Shown here: piece after piece, positions 8,772-15,414 of the stretch
Position numbering within the stretch: the stretch's first letter is position 1
Layout of the letters: each line of letters opens with the position of its first letter
Assembly: GCA_964452775.1 (NCBI GenBank)
Contig: CAYVQP010000003.1
Coordinates: 62,001 to 126,000 of the forward strand
Direction: 5' to 3'
Length of the DNA stretch: 64,000 nucleotides
Origin: JACKCB01 sp964452775
Lineage (GTDB): Bacteria > Chloroflexota > Anaerolineae > Promineifilales > Promineifilaceae
Position numbers and translations under genes: made by a program
The notes under the pieces: generated by a model
Databases searched by the model: none
Seen by the model: only the letters and a program-made list of their open reading frames with translations
What the model was told of the DNA's origin: nothing

Positions 8772-9256
8772 TGCTGCCGCGCGGCCAACAACACTGCGTC
8801 GACGATATGCTGGTAGCCGGTGCAGCGGCAGAGGTTACCGGAGATTGCCTCGCGGACCTCCTGCTCCGTTGGTTGCGGGTTCTCCTGGAGGAATGGAATC
8901 AGGGTCATCAATATGCCGGGAGTGCAGAAGCCGCATTGCAACCCGTGCGCCTCCCAGAAGGCCTGCTGCAACGGGTGCAGGGAATCCTCGCCCGTCGCCA
9001 GCCCCTCGACAGTCTGCACCGCGCGCCCGTCGGCCTGCACTGCGAAGAGCAGGCAGGAGCGCACCGGCTGGCCGTCGAGCAAAATGGTGCACGCTCCGCA
9101 AACTCCATGCTCACAACCGACGTGCGTGCCGGTGAGCTCCAGCTCGTGGCGAATAAAGTCACTCAGCAACATGCGCGCCTCAACCCGGCGCTCATATTGT
9201 CGCCCGTTCACGGTCGTGCGGATGGTATGCTGCTTCAAAGCGTGGCTATCAGTCAT
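8768..9256 (-). CDS. [2Fe-2S] subunit of xanthine dehydrogenase/CO dehydrogenase family
   Basis: 162 aa. All eight ligand cysteines of the family are present: the plant-type ferredoxin site HVGCEHGVCGACTILLDG with a later SCLLF, and the second site QCGFCTPG plus NLCRCTGY. It carries electrons between the molybdenum subunit and the FAD subunit. The FAD subunit gene lies immediately upstream, 3 bp away. No molybdenum-binding large subunit follows in this operon within the window, so its partner must be encoded elsewhere or be borrowed from one of the plus-strand systems. Confidence 0.95.
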   Translation of the reverse strand: MTDSHALKQHTIRTTVNGRQYERRVEARMLLSDFIRHELELTGTHVGCEHGVCGACTILLDGQPVRSCLLFAVQADGRAVQTVEGLATGEDSLHPLQQAFWEAHGLQCGFCTPGILMTLIPFLQENPQPTEQEVREAISGNLCRCTGYQHIVDAVLLAARQQ

Positions 9257-9259
9257 TGG

Positions 9260-10141
9260 TTACATGGCGGCCAGCGCCCGCGCGCCGGCCTCATTCAGGC
9301 TCTGTATGGTAAGCACGCGCACCAGATGGCGCTGGTAAGCGGCGCCGGCATGGATGTTGCCGGAGGGATCGATTTCGACGGCGGCGGCTTGATCGGCGGC
9401 CGCCGCGATGCGCTCATCGGTTAACACGTCGCCGATGAGCAATTGGGCAGCGCCGGTCGCATTAATTGGCCGCTCACCGACGCTGATGTAGACCAGTCGC
9501 GCCGCCCGGCAACGCGCTTGCTCATCCAGCGTGACGACGGCGGCGACTCCTGCCAAAGCAAAGTCGCCATGTCGCCGGGCCACCTCGCGAAATGACCAGC
9601 CGCTGCGCGCCGGCCAGGGGGGAAACTCCACCTCCACCAGCAGCTCGTCCGGCTGAATATCCACCGTATAGATGCCCTGAAAGAAGCTGCCGGCGGGAAC
9701 CCAACGTTTCCCGCCCTTGCTCTGCAAATGGAAGCGGGCTTCCAGCGCCACGGCTACCGCCGGCAATTCCGCCGCCGGGTCGGCGTGGGCCATGCTGCCG
9801 CCGATTGTGCCTCGATTGCGGATCTGGGGGTGGGCAATGGCCGGCATCGTTTCCGCCAGCAAGGGAGCCAGGCCGGCGATGCGCTGGTCGCGCTCCACCG
9901 CCCGCTGGCGGGTCATGGCCCCGATGCGCACGCCCCCATTCGTCTCCGGCCTGATGTATTGCAGCGCCTCCACCCGATTCAGGTCAACCAGCACCGCCGG
10001 CTGCGCCAGCCGGAAGTTCATCGCGGGTACCAGGCTCTGGCCGCCGGCGAGGGGTTTGGCGTCCTCGCCATATTGCGCTAACAACTCTAGCGTCGCCGGC
10101 AGCGAATCAGGGGCTACGTAGTCAAACGGAGCGGGTTTCAT
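9260..10141 (-). CDS. FAD-binding (CoxM-type) subunit of molybdenum hydroxylase
   Basis: 293 aa. The FAD motifs are clear: PLAGGQSLVPAMNFRL near residue 32 and NRGTIGGSMAHADPAAE near residue 110, with the C-terminal domain after residue 170. It accepts electrons from the [2Fe-2S] subunit. It is the first gene of the long minus-strand operon, with a near-consensus promoter at 10209-10237. No good Shine-Dalgarno precedes the ATG. The order FAD then FeS without the Mo subunit is unusual for a three-subunit enzyme. Confidence 0.95.
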   Translation of the reverse strand: MKPAPFDYVAPDSLPATLELLAQYGEDAKPLAGGQSLVPAMNFRLAQPAVLVDLNRVEALQYIRPETNGGVRIGAMTRQRAVERDQRIAGLAPLLAETMPAIAHPQIRNRGTIGGSMAHADPAAELPAVAVALEARFHLQSKGGKRWVPAGSFFQGIYTVDIQPDELLVEVEFPPWPARSGWSFREVARRHGDFALAGVAAVVTLDEQARCRAARLVYISVGERPINATGAAQLLIGDVLTDERIAAAADQAAAVEIDPSGNIHAGAAYQRHLVRVLTIQSLNEAGARALAAM

Positions 10142-10208
10142 GGGAGCAACTCATCATGTCATCAGCGAGCGCGTCTGAAACAGGCGCGCCCGCCAGAGTA
10201 GACGGCTT

Positions 10209-10237
10209 ATTATTGTGCAAGCACTGGTAGCTGTCAA
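10209..10237 (-). promoter_or_regulatory. Sigma-70-type promoter of the minus-strand operon
   Basis: TTGACA at 10237-10232, a 17-nt spacer, then AATAAT at 10214-10209, giving a start near 10202 and a leader of about 60 nt before the FAD subunit gene. Confidence 0.75.
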
Positions 10238-10343
10238 ATGACGTCGCCGGCATGCGCAACGGAAATTCGCGTTACGGTCACGGACTTGCCCGCAGCGCGA
10301 TTGTGCGCTAATCTGAGAGTGGCCGCATAGAATTGATCCGACG

Positions 10344-10760
10344 ATGAGTGACAAGAAGGACCGGAAGCGCCCGCTGCTCTCTTTGACCCAGGTTTTGGTG
10401 ACCCTGGGGTTGATCGCTGCGCTGGTCATAGCGCTGGACCTGAACCGGCGAGCGCAGGCCGGACGACTGGTCAACGCCGGCGAGGATGCCCTGCGCGCCG
10501 AAATTGACTACGAAGCGACGCGCCAGATTCACCTGCAGGCCACAGCCACATACGTAAACAGCGACGCCTATATCAAATCGTACGCCCGCAATGAAGCGGA
10601 TATGCTGCTCGAGGGCGAACGGCGCATCGCGCCGCTCTTTGTCGAGGCGCAACCCACCCCCACTGCCATCCCAACCGCCACGCCGGACCCGGCCTTCGAC
10701 GCCCGCCCCTGGCAGGCATGGTGGCGTTTGCTCACCGACGCTCCCCAGCCGGCGCGCTGA
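10344..10760 (+). CDS. FtsB/DivIC-like septum formation initiator protein
   Basis: 138 aa. A charged N-terminus (MSDKKDRKR) is followed by one transmembrane segment at about residues 13-33, then a helical stretch with the DivIC-type pattern YVNSDAYIKSYARNEADMLLEGERRI, and a Pro/Thr-rich tail. FtsB/DivIC proteins are bitopic division-complex proteins with this layout. TAGAAT lies 10 nt before the ATG, so the 5' leader may be very short. It stands alone, divergent from the hydroxylase operon. Confidence 0.75.
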   Translation: MSDKKDRKRPLLSLTQVLVTLGLIAALVIALDLNRRAQAGRLVNAGEDALRAEIDYEATRQIHLQATATYVNSDAYIKSYARNEADMLLEGERRIAPLFVEAQPTPTAIPTATPDPAFDARPWQAWWRLLTDAPQPAR

Positions 10761-10817
10761 GCGCCCGAGAGAGCGAAGTCCAGCCCCAACGGCATGTGAC
10801 TGCCCCTTAGCGCGATA

Positions 10818-11558
10818 ATGCCCGACATCCCACCCGGCTACGACGTAACGAAATATGAGCGCCCTTCCGTCACCGTTGATGTGGTTATCTTCTCGCTGAT
10901 TGATGCCCGGGTGGTGGCCCCTTCCTCCGGATTGAGCGGCCTGCAACTAAGCGTCTTGCTGATCCGGCGTAAGGCCGCGCCCTTTGCCGGACGATGGGCC
11001 ATCCCCGGCGGCTTCGTGCACATGGATGAGTCGCTTGAGGCGGCCGCCCTGCGCGAATTGCAGGAAGAGACCGGCATGACCGATGTCTACCTGGAGCAAC
11101 TCTACACCTTCGGCGATCCGCAGCGCGACCCGCGCACCCGGGTAATCACCGTGGCCTACTTCGCCCTGGTCCCCGCGAACACCGCCGCCCGCCACCGTCC
11201 GGGCAGCGACGCCGCCGAGACGGGCTGGTTCTTCGTTCACGACTTGCCCGAACTCGCCTTTGACCACGGGGAGGTGCTCGACTACGCCTTGAAGCGCCTG
11301 CGCTACAAGCTGGAATACACGTTGGTGGGATTTGAGCTGCTGCCGGACGAGTTCACGTTGACGGAATTGCAGCAGGCCTATGAACTGATCCTGGGCGAAG
11401 CGCTGGACAAACGTAACTTCCGGCGCAAGATCCTCTCCGCCGATGTAGTCGAGGAGACGGGAGGTAGACGGACGGATGGCGAAGGGCGACCGGCCACCCT
11501 TTATCGCTACCGGCCCGGCGCGTCGGCGGAAGTGAAGTCGCGACGCCTGTTTCCATAG
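10818..11558 (+). CDS. Nudix hydrolase with C-terminal winged helix (NrtR-like)
   Basis: 246 aa. The Nudix box is visible as GGFVHMDESLEAAALRELQEETGM near residues 60-83, with the essential REnnEE residues. The C-terminal 90 residues (FELLPDEFTLTELQQAYELILGEALDKRNFRRKIL) match the winged-helix DNA-binding domain of NrtR, the ADP-ribose-sensing repressor of NAD biosynthesis in several phyla. It could be a catalytic Nudix hydrolase, a regulator or both. The stop codon lies within a 26-bp perfect inverted repeat shared with the convergent dtxR-type gene. Confidence 0.88.
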   Translation: MPDIPPGYDVTKYERPSVTVDVVIFSLIDARVVAPSSGLSGLQLSVLLIRRKAAPFAGRWAIPGGFVHMDESLEAAALRELQEETGMTDVYLEQLYTFGDPQRDPRTRVITVAYFALVPANTAARHRPGSDAAETGWFFVHDLPELAFDHGEVLDYALKRLRYKLEYTLVGFELLPDEFTLTELQQAYELILGEALDKRNFRRKILSADVVEETGGRRTDGEGRPATLYRYRPGASAEVKSRRLFP

Positions 11559-11607
11559 TGGATAAACCCCGTAGGTCTTTGAGACCTACGGGGTTTATCC
11601 ACTATGG
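11553..11607. terminator. Bidirectional hairpin, AACCCCGTAGGTCT repeat family
   Basis: Two perfect 26-bp arms (11553-11578 and 11582-11607) separated by a 3-nt loop, located between convergent genes and including the stop codon of the Nudix gene. The core AAACCCCGTAGGTCT recurs at 13063, 13840 and 52147. It probably ends transcription from both sides, although no long T-run follows. Confidence 0.75.
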
Positions 11608-11612
11608 CCCAA

Positions 11613-12299
11613 TCAGGTCGCGTGCGAAAGGCTCTCCACCCAGATTGATTGGCAGAGGTTCGCCCCGATCACGACCTCCTCGGCGCCGATCCGCAGCCGC
11701 ATCGGGCCGTTGAAGGGAGCGCGACCGAGGACTTCATAGGGCGTGTCGGGGACGATGCCCAGTTCGCCGAAATAGCGCAAACGCTCGGGATCGTGCGTGC
11801 GCACCCGGCTGATCACCCCCCGATGACCCACCCCAAGGTTGATCAGGCAAATATCATTCAACTCCGGCAGATTGCCGTCCGCATCCGGGATCGGCTCGCC
11901 GTGTGGACAGCGGGTAGGATGGCCGGTCATCTCGTCCATGCGGTCGGTAAGCGCCGCGTTCAGCCCACGCCCCATGTCATCGGAGTGTTCGTGCGCCTCG
12001 TCCCAGCGGAAGCCCATCACATTAACCAGAAAGACCTCCAGGATGCGATGCCGGCGAACCTCGCGCAACGCCTCGACCCGGCCCCGCTCGGTGAGCCGCA
12101 CCCCCTGGTAGGGCACGTGCTTGACGTAGCCGGCGCTTTTCAGTCGCTTGAGCATGCGCGGCACAGCCGGGGCTGAGACTTCCAGTCGCTCCGCCAGGCT
12201 GGTCGTGCTGACTGTCGGTTCATACTCCTGCAGGCGATAGATCTCAGCCAGGTACTCGCGCATAGCGGCGCTTGGCTGTGTTACTCCCTCACCTGTCAT
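11613..12299 (-). CDS. DtxR/MntR family metal-dependent transcriptional regulator
   Basis: 228 aa from ATG (MTGEGVTQPSAAM); a TTG three codons upstream is also open. The N-terminal winged helix (REYLAEIYRLQEY, VSTTSLAERLEVSAPAVPRMLKRL) matches the IdeR/MntR family. Next comes the dimerisation and metal-binding domain with HRILEVFLVNVMGF.WDEAHEHSDDM and TGHPTRCPHGEPIP. The C-terminal 75 residues form a FeoA/SH3-like domain. It likely senses Fe or Mn and represses transport genes. It is monocistronic; an AT-rich segment with TAATATTA lies about 70 nt upstream and might hold an operator. Confidence 0.93.
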   Translation of the reverse strand: MTGEGVTQPSAAMREYLAEIYRLQEYEPTVSTTSLAERLEVSAPAVPRMLKRLKSAGYVKHVPYQGVRLTERGRVEALREVRRHRILEVFLVNVMGFRWDEAHEHSDDMGRGLNAALTDRMDEMTGHPTRCPHGEPIPDADGNLPELNDICLINLGVGHRGVISRVRTHDPERLRYFGELGIVPDTPYEVLGRAPFNGPMRLRIGAEEVVIGANLCQSIWVESLSHAT

Positions 12300-12308
12300 C
12301 TTCCACAA

Positions 12309-12443
12309 TCCTCGAACATCATTATGGCTGTGGTCTGCTACACGAGACGGTACTTTTTATCAATAAAGTAATATTAACTGATTTTTGCCCCGCACGCGAA
12401 TCCGTTTCAAGCAAGAAGTGCAGCACTGCCCAGCATCAAGATC
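12309..12443. other. AT-rich upstream region of the DtxR-type gene
   Basis: Contains an imperfect palindrome around TAATATTA (AAGTAATATTAACT) near 12365-12380, a possible binding site for the regulator. I could not find a convincing -35/-10 pair. Confidence 0.35.
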
Positions 12444-12472
12444 AAAAAGGCCCCTGGTTCGACAGGGGCCTT
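12444..12472 (-). terminator. Intrinsic terminator of the tRNA operon
   Basis: Perfect 10-bp arms AAGGCCCCTG and CAGGGGCCTT with a 6-nt loop, followed on the minus strand by a TTTTT run. It ends the tRNA-Phe/Gly/Cys transcript. Confidence 0.88.
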
Positions 12473-12486
12473 CACTCCTCTCATAA

Positions 12487-12556
12487 GGCGACGACCGGAC
12501 TCGAACCGGTGATCAGGGTTTTGCAGACCCGTGCCTTACCACTTGGCTACGTCGCC
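12487..12556 (-). tRNA. tRNA-Cys (GCA)
   Basis: Read on the minus strand it folds into a cloverleaf with acceptor GGCGACG/CGTCGCC, T-loop GGTTCGAGTCC and the anticodon loop TCTGCAAA, giving anticodon GCA. The 3' CCA is not encoded. It is the last tRNA in the minus-strand cluster. Confidence 0.95.
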
Positions 12557-12563
12557 ATAAGCG

Positions 12564-12591
12564 CAACCGGCAGGCGCTTGCCTGCCGGTTG
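12564..12591. repeat. Hairpin between tRNA-Gly and tRNA-Cys
   Basis: Perfect 12-bp arms CAACCGGCAGGC and GCCTGCCGGTTG with a 4-nt loop. It lies within the tRNA transcript and has no T-run, so a role in processing is more likely than termination. Confidence 0.6.
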
Positions 12592-12595
12592 GAAG

Positions 12596-12667
<72 letters not shown>

Positions 12668-12708
12668 GCGCAATAGTGAATACCAAGTATATCACTTTTA
12701 AGAACGAA

Positions 12709-12781
12709 TGCCAGGACCCAGACTCGAACTGGGGACACCTGCATTTTCAGTGCAGTGCTCTACCAACTGAGCTATCCCGGC
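12709..12781 (-). tRNA. tRNA-Phe (GAA)
   Basis: Minus-strand cloverleaf with acceptor GCCGGGA/TCCTGGC (one G-U pair), D-arm AGCTCAGTTGGTAGAGC, anticodon loop ACTGAAAAT with anticodon GAA, and T-arm CCCAGTTCGAGTCTGGG. It is first in the cluster behind the promoter at 12798-12826. Confidence 0.95.
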
Positions 12782-12797
12782 TGCTGAAGCAAGAGGC

Positions 12798-12826
12798 ATT
12801 CTATCCAAGTTGCAGGGGGCTGTCAA
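12798..12826 (-). promoter_or_regulatory. Promoter of the tRNA-Phe/Gly/Cys operon
   Basis: TTGACA at 12826-12821, a 17-nt spacer, TAGAAT at 12803-12798, ending 16 nt before the tRNA-Phe 5' end. Confidence 0.85.
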
Positions 12827-12881
12827 GGGTAAATGACGCCGTCCGAACAGCCGGCGCCGGCTCAATTTCCTCTGGTAGAGG

Positions 12882-12910
12882 TTGCCTGGCCGGCTGATAT
12901 CCTCTATAGT
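12882..12910 (+). promoter_or_regulatory. Promoter of selC
   Basis: TTGCCT at 12882, a 17-nt spacer, TATAGT at 12905-12910, ending 23 nt before the tRNA-Sec 5' end. It is divergent from the tRNA operon promoter. Confidence 0.7.
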
Positions 12911-12933
12911 TTTGACGCTCTCTCAGAGGAAGT

Positions 12934-13029
12934 GGGAGTGGTTGTGTCCCGGTGGGCGCCCTGGTCTTCAAAATCAGTGGCCGGTCGCGCCGAGCGAGCG
13001 GTGGTGGGTTCGACTCCCATCCACTCCCG
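12934..13029 (+). tRNA. selC: Selenocysteine tRNA (UCA)
   Basis: A 96-nt tRNA with the features of bacterial tRNA-Sec: an 8-bp acceptor stem (GGGAGTGG/CCACTCCC), a 6-bp D-stem (GTGTCC/GGGCGC) with a 4-nt loop, anticodon loop CTTCAAA giving UCA, a long variable arm (about 12971-13000) and T-arm GTGGGTTCGACTCCCAT. The G discriminator is followed by CC then T, so CCA is not fully encoded. It shows that the organism decodes UGA as selenocysteine, which fits the SsnA and selenium-type xanthine dehydrogenase genes at 28847-32845. I did not find selA, selB or selD in the window. Confidence 0.92.
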
Positions 13030-13062
13030 CCTTTTGGAGAGGGGAGCCCGGCTCTAAAGTAT

Positions 13063-13099
13063 GAAACCCCGTAGGTCCGAAGAAGACCTACGGGGTTTC
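13063..13099. terminator. Hairpin of the AACCCCGTAGGTCT family
   Basis: Perfect 15-bp arms GAAACCCCGTAGGTC and GACCTACGGGGTTTC with a 7-nt loop, between selC (plus) and the convergent transporter gene (minus). Confidence 0.7.
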
Positions 13100-13124
13100 T
13101 TCATCCAATTCGCGAACGAACCAG

Positions 13125-13793
13125 CTAATGCGCCGTGTCGCGCACGAAGTAAATCCAGGGCATGCTGATCAGCGTGGTCAGCCCCTTGATAATGATGTTA
13201 GCCAACGCGATGGACCAGACCACCGGCCAGGGCAGCACCCCACCGAAGGCGATCAGCGAAAAGATGATGCTGTCCAGGGGCACGCTGACCGCGTTGGAAA
13301 CCAGCACCCGCGTCCACTGGTAATTCTGCCCGAATCGGTTCACCCACGCCTGATACGTCTCCCCATCCACCAGCTCAGAGATGACTTCCGCAATGATGGA
13401 GGCTGCTACGATGCGCCCTACCGGCGAGAGTACAGCGGCGAATTCCTGTTGCGGTCCGACCAGCATATCCGCCGGCAGGATGGAGACCAGCCAAAAGAGC
13501 CCGGCCATGATGATGTTGACTATCGCCGCCGTGAAGATGAGCGAGCGAGCCACCGCAATGCCGGCAACCTTGTGGATCATGTCGCGCAGGGTGAAGGTGA
13601 AGGGGTAGATCAGCGTGCCGCCGTCCACGCTGAAGCCACCCAGGGAGAGGATGCGCAGGCTGGCGATGTCGGCCAGCATTTGCGCGGCCACGTAAAGCGA
13701 GGAGACAACGGCAACCGCGCGCATGCCGGCAAGCTGTAACGCCGGCAGCCTGAAGGTGCGCAGTCGCTGGGTCAACTGGGCGAGGAAGGTCAC
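13125..13793 (-). CDS. Queuosine precursor transporter, YhhQ/VUT family
   Basis: 222 aa with about six hydrophobic segments. The VUT/YhhQ pattern is recognisable: VVSSLYVAAQMLADIASLR at the start, IYPFTFTLRDMIHKVAG, and ASIIAEVISELVDGETYQ followed by VSNAVSVPLDSIIFSLIAFGG. Family members import preQ0/preQ1-type 7-deazapurines at the inner membrane. It is a single gene, flanked by repeat hairpins on both sides. Confidence 0.88.
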   Translation of the reverse strand: MTFLAQLTQRLRTFRLPALQLAGMRAVAVVSSLYVAAQMLADIASLRILSLGGFSVDGGTLIYPFTFTLRDMIHKVAGIAVARSLIFTAAIVNIIMAGLFWLVSILPADMLVGPQQEFAAVLSPVGRIVAASIIAEVISELVDGETYQAWVNRFGQNYQWTRVLVSNAVSVPLDSIIFSLIAFGGVLPWPVVWSIALANIIIKGLTTLISMPWIYFVRDTAH

Positions 13794-13808
13794 AGAACTT
13801 TAGTGTCT

Positions 13809-13833
13809 CAGGTGACTGTCACTTCTGCAAGTC
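13809..13833. repeat. Truncated copy of the AGGTGACTGTCACTT repeat
   Basis: The 5' arm AGGTGACTGTCACTT is intact but the 3' arm is reduced to AAGTCG. Full copies occur at 32851 and 58502. Confidence 0.5.
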
Positions 13834-13839
13834 GAGGAG

Positions 13840-13895
13840 AAACCTGGCAGGTCTTGAGCCTGAAGCATCAACTGCTCAGCAGACCTGCCAGGTTT
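13840..13895. repeat. Hairpin repeat, AAACCTGGCAGGTCT arms
   Basis: Perfect 15-bp arms (13840-13854 and 13881-13895) flank an inner hairpin TGAGC/GCTCA. It is a variant of the AACCCCGTAGGTCT family with matching changes in both arms. Confidence 0.65.
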
Positions 13896-13902
13896 GTATC
13901 CC

Positions 13903-13931
13903 TGGACAAATAACGCAATCCCCTTCATAAT
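13903..13931 (+). promoter_or_regulatory. Leaderless-type promoter of the 99-aa protein gene
   Basis: TGGACA at 13903-13908, a 17-nt spacer, CATAAT at 13926-13931, then 7 nt to the ATG. The predicted transcript starts at or near the A of the start codon. Confidence 0.6.
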
Positions 13932-13938
13932 AGAACAT

Positions 13939-14238
13939 ATGAGCTATCTCAGAAAGCGGCCTATCACCCAGCCGCTGCTGGAAAACCCGACCTGGCGCAT
14001 CTCCGGGCGCTTTGGCAACTACTTCATGTATATCAATGTGGAGCGCTACGCCACCACCGCTACTTCCGATGAGGCCATCAAGAAGGTGAAGAGATGGCTC
14101 AAGCAACAACATCCGTATCTATCGGAGACTGGCGGCTGGCTGGAGGGTCCTTTCGTGCAGCAGATAGCTCCCGGCATCGACCTACAAGCCATTCAAGCCC
14201 TATCCCGTCGCTCCTCCCAGCTGAAGCCGCCGCCCTGA
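13939..14238 (+). CDS. Hypothetical 99-aa protein
   Basis: Start MSYLRKRPITQPL is chosen because a -10 hexamer lies 7 nt upstream; no Shine-Dalgarno is present. The protein is basic and soluble, with an aromatic-rich stretch (WRISGRFGNYFMYINVERYATT) and then lysine-rich residues 46-56. I do not recognise a family. It stands alone between repeats, so context gives no hint of function. Confidence 0.6.
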   Translation: MSYLRKRPITQPLLENPTWRISGRFGNYFMYINVERYATTATSDEAIKKVKRWLKQQHPYLSETGGWLEGPFVQQIAPGIDLQAIQALSRRSSQLKPPP

Positions 14239-14373
14239 GCGGTCTGCTCGCCAAATCAGAACAAGACCCCGCAACTCTTTCGACGATTCATTCTGGGCCG
14301 AACGCACTCAATCAGACCTGCGGAGCATTTCGTGCACTGAGCGAAAGAGCCGCCAGACGCTGCTTGGGGCGGG
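14239..14373. repeat. Degenerate repeat-bearing intergenic region
   Basis: Holds an imperfect inverted repeat of about 70 bp (ACCCCGCAACTCTTTCG ... CAGACCTGCGGAGC) that resembles the element at 15249-15318. No gene is visible. Confidence 0.45.
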
Positions 14374-15105
14374 CTACCCCCAGGCCTGCACCATCCTCAG
14401 CCGGAGCACTGTATGATCGTAATAACTCAAACCGAAGGCCAGCGGATGGTTGTCCTTGTTATAGAAGGTCTCGATGAGTTTCAAGAGGGGAGCGTCGCTC
14501 TCCCGGCGCAGCACCTGCCGCAACGATTCGTCAGCGATCGCCGCTTCGATATTCGACACGGCAAAGGCGATCTCTTCCCGGCAATAGTTCCGCAGAAATC
14601 GCTGGATCGGCAGACTGCCGTCAAAGCGATCGCCCTCCACCTTGAAGAGAGCGGCAGGGATGACGTTGGTGGCATAGATCGCCGGGCGCCCATCGGCGAG
14701 GAAGAGGCGGACCAGTGAAAGCACCGTCATGTCCGGGGCCATCGCCAGCCATTCAGCTTCCTGGGGAGTGGCCGGCCGGCGCTCGGCGGTAAGCGTCTGA
14801 ATGGCCGGGTGGTAGCCGTTGGCTTCGATCAGGCGGGAGAAATCCCACAGGCCGCCAAAGCGGGCGTCGACATCGTGGACGCGCTCGTTTACGTAGGTAC
14901 CGTCCCCTTGCTTGCGCAGCACCAGCCCATCCGCGGCCAATCTGGCCAGCGCCGTGCGCACCGACGCCCGGCTGACTCCCAGCTCCAGGGCCAGATCGCT
15001 CTCGGAGGGCAGGCGTTTGCCGGGAAGGTAAGTGCGGTCGCGGATGCGTTGGCGAATGATCGTATTTACTTGCTCGGTGATTGGCCGGGGGCGTTCAATC
15101 TGCAT
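14374..15105 (-). CDS. GntR family regulator with UTRA domain (HutC subfamily)
   Basis: 243 aa; start MQIERPRPITEQVNTII. The N-terminal winged helix has the GntR signature LPSESDLALELGVSRASVRTAL near residues 32-53. The C-terminal UTRA effector domain includes DFSRLIEANGYHPA, ERRPATPQEAEWL, VRLFLADGRPAIYATNVI and the final FYNKDNHPLAFGLSYYDH. HutC-type regulators sense small catabolites. It is divergent from the FAD-FeS hydroxylase gene at 15415 and has a palindrome overlapping its own promoter, so it probably controls itself and perhaps the plus-strand hydroxylase. Confidence 0.92.
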   Translation of the reverse strand: MQIERPRPITEQVNTIIRQRIRDRTYLPGKRLPSESDLALELGVSRASVRTALARLAADGLVLRKQGDGTYVNERVHDVDARFGGLWDFSRLIEANGYHPAIQTLTAERRPATPQEAEWLAMAPDMTVLSLVRLFLADGRPAIYATNVIPAALFKVEGDRFDGSLPIQRFLRNYCREEIAFAVSNIEAAIADESLRQVLRRESDAPLLKLIETFYNKDNHPLAFGLSYYDHTVLRLRMVQAWG

Positions 15106-15169
15106 AGCGGAATTCTCAACGGGCGACCGGGGCTTGCGCCAAAATGGGCAATCGTCTGATCTCTGCCCT

Positions 15170-15199
15170 TTTCTAGCACGGAAGATGGACAATTGTCAA
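15170..15199 (-). promoter_or_regulatory. Promoter and candidate operator of the GntR gene
   Basis: On the minus strand: TTGACA (15199-15194), an 18-nt spacer, and TAGAAA (15175-15170) preceded by TGC. The perfect palindrome GACAATTGTC (15188-15197) overlaps the -35 box, a typical place for autorepression. Confidence 0.6.
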
Positions 15200-15248
15200 C
15201 CGGCGGACCCGTTATCGCCGGCCTATATTGGTCTGTTCGCGAAATGAA

Positions 15249-15318
15249 GACAAAGCTCCGCAACTCTTCACTAGCTTCATCGCAGCACGAGCGTACTCAG
15301 CCGGACCTGCGGGGTTTC
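15249..15318. repeat. Degenerate inverted repeat, CTCCGCAACTCTT type
   Basis: About 70 bp beginning GCTCCGCAACTCTT and ending GGACCTGCGGGGTTTC, related to the element in 14239-14373. It lies in the 309-bp gap between the GntR gene and the hydroxylase gene. Confidence 0.45.
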
Positions 15319-15368
15319 TCGCGGATATGGCCGGAGGATCACTTTAGCGTATCCGGCGGGCCATCTGC

Positions 15369-15374
15369 TAGAAT
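15369..15374 (+). promoter_or_regulatory. Possible extended -10 box for the FAD-FeS gene
   Basis: TGCTAGAAT (TGN plus TAGAAT) lies 40 nt before the start codon of the gene at 15415. No good -35 is visible. Confidence 0.4.
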
Positions 15375-15414
15375 TGGCGCAAATAGATGAAATCACCTGG
15401 TAAGCGACGGCATC

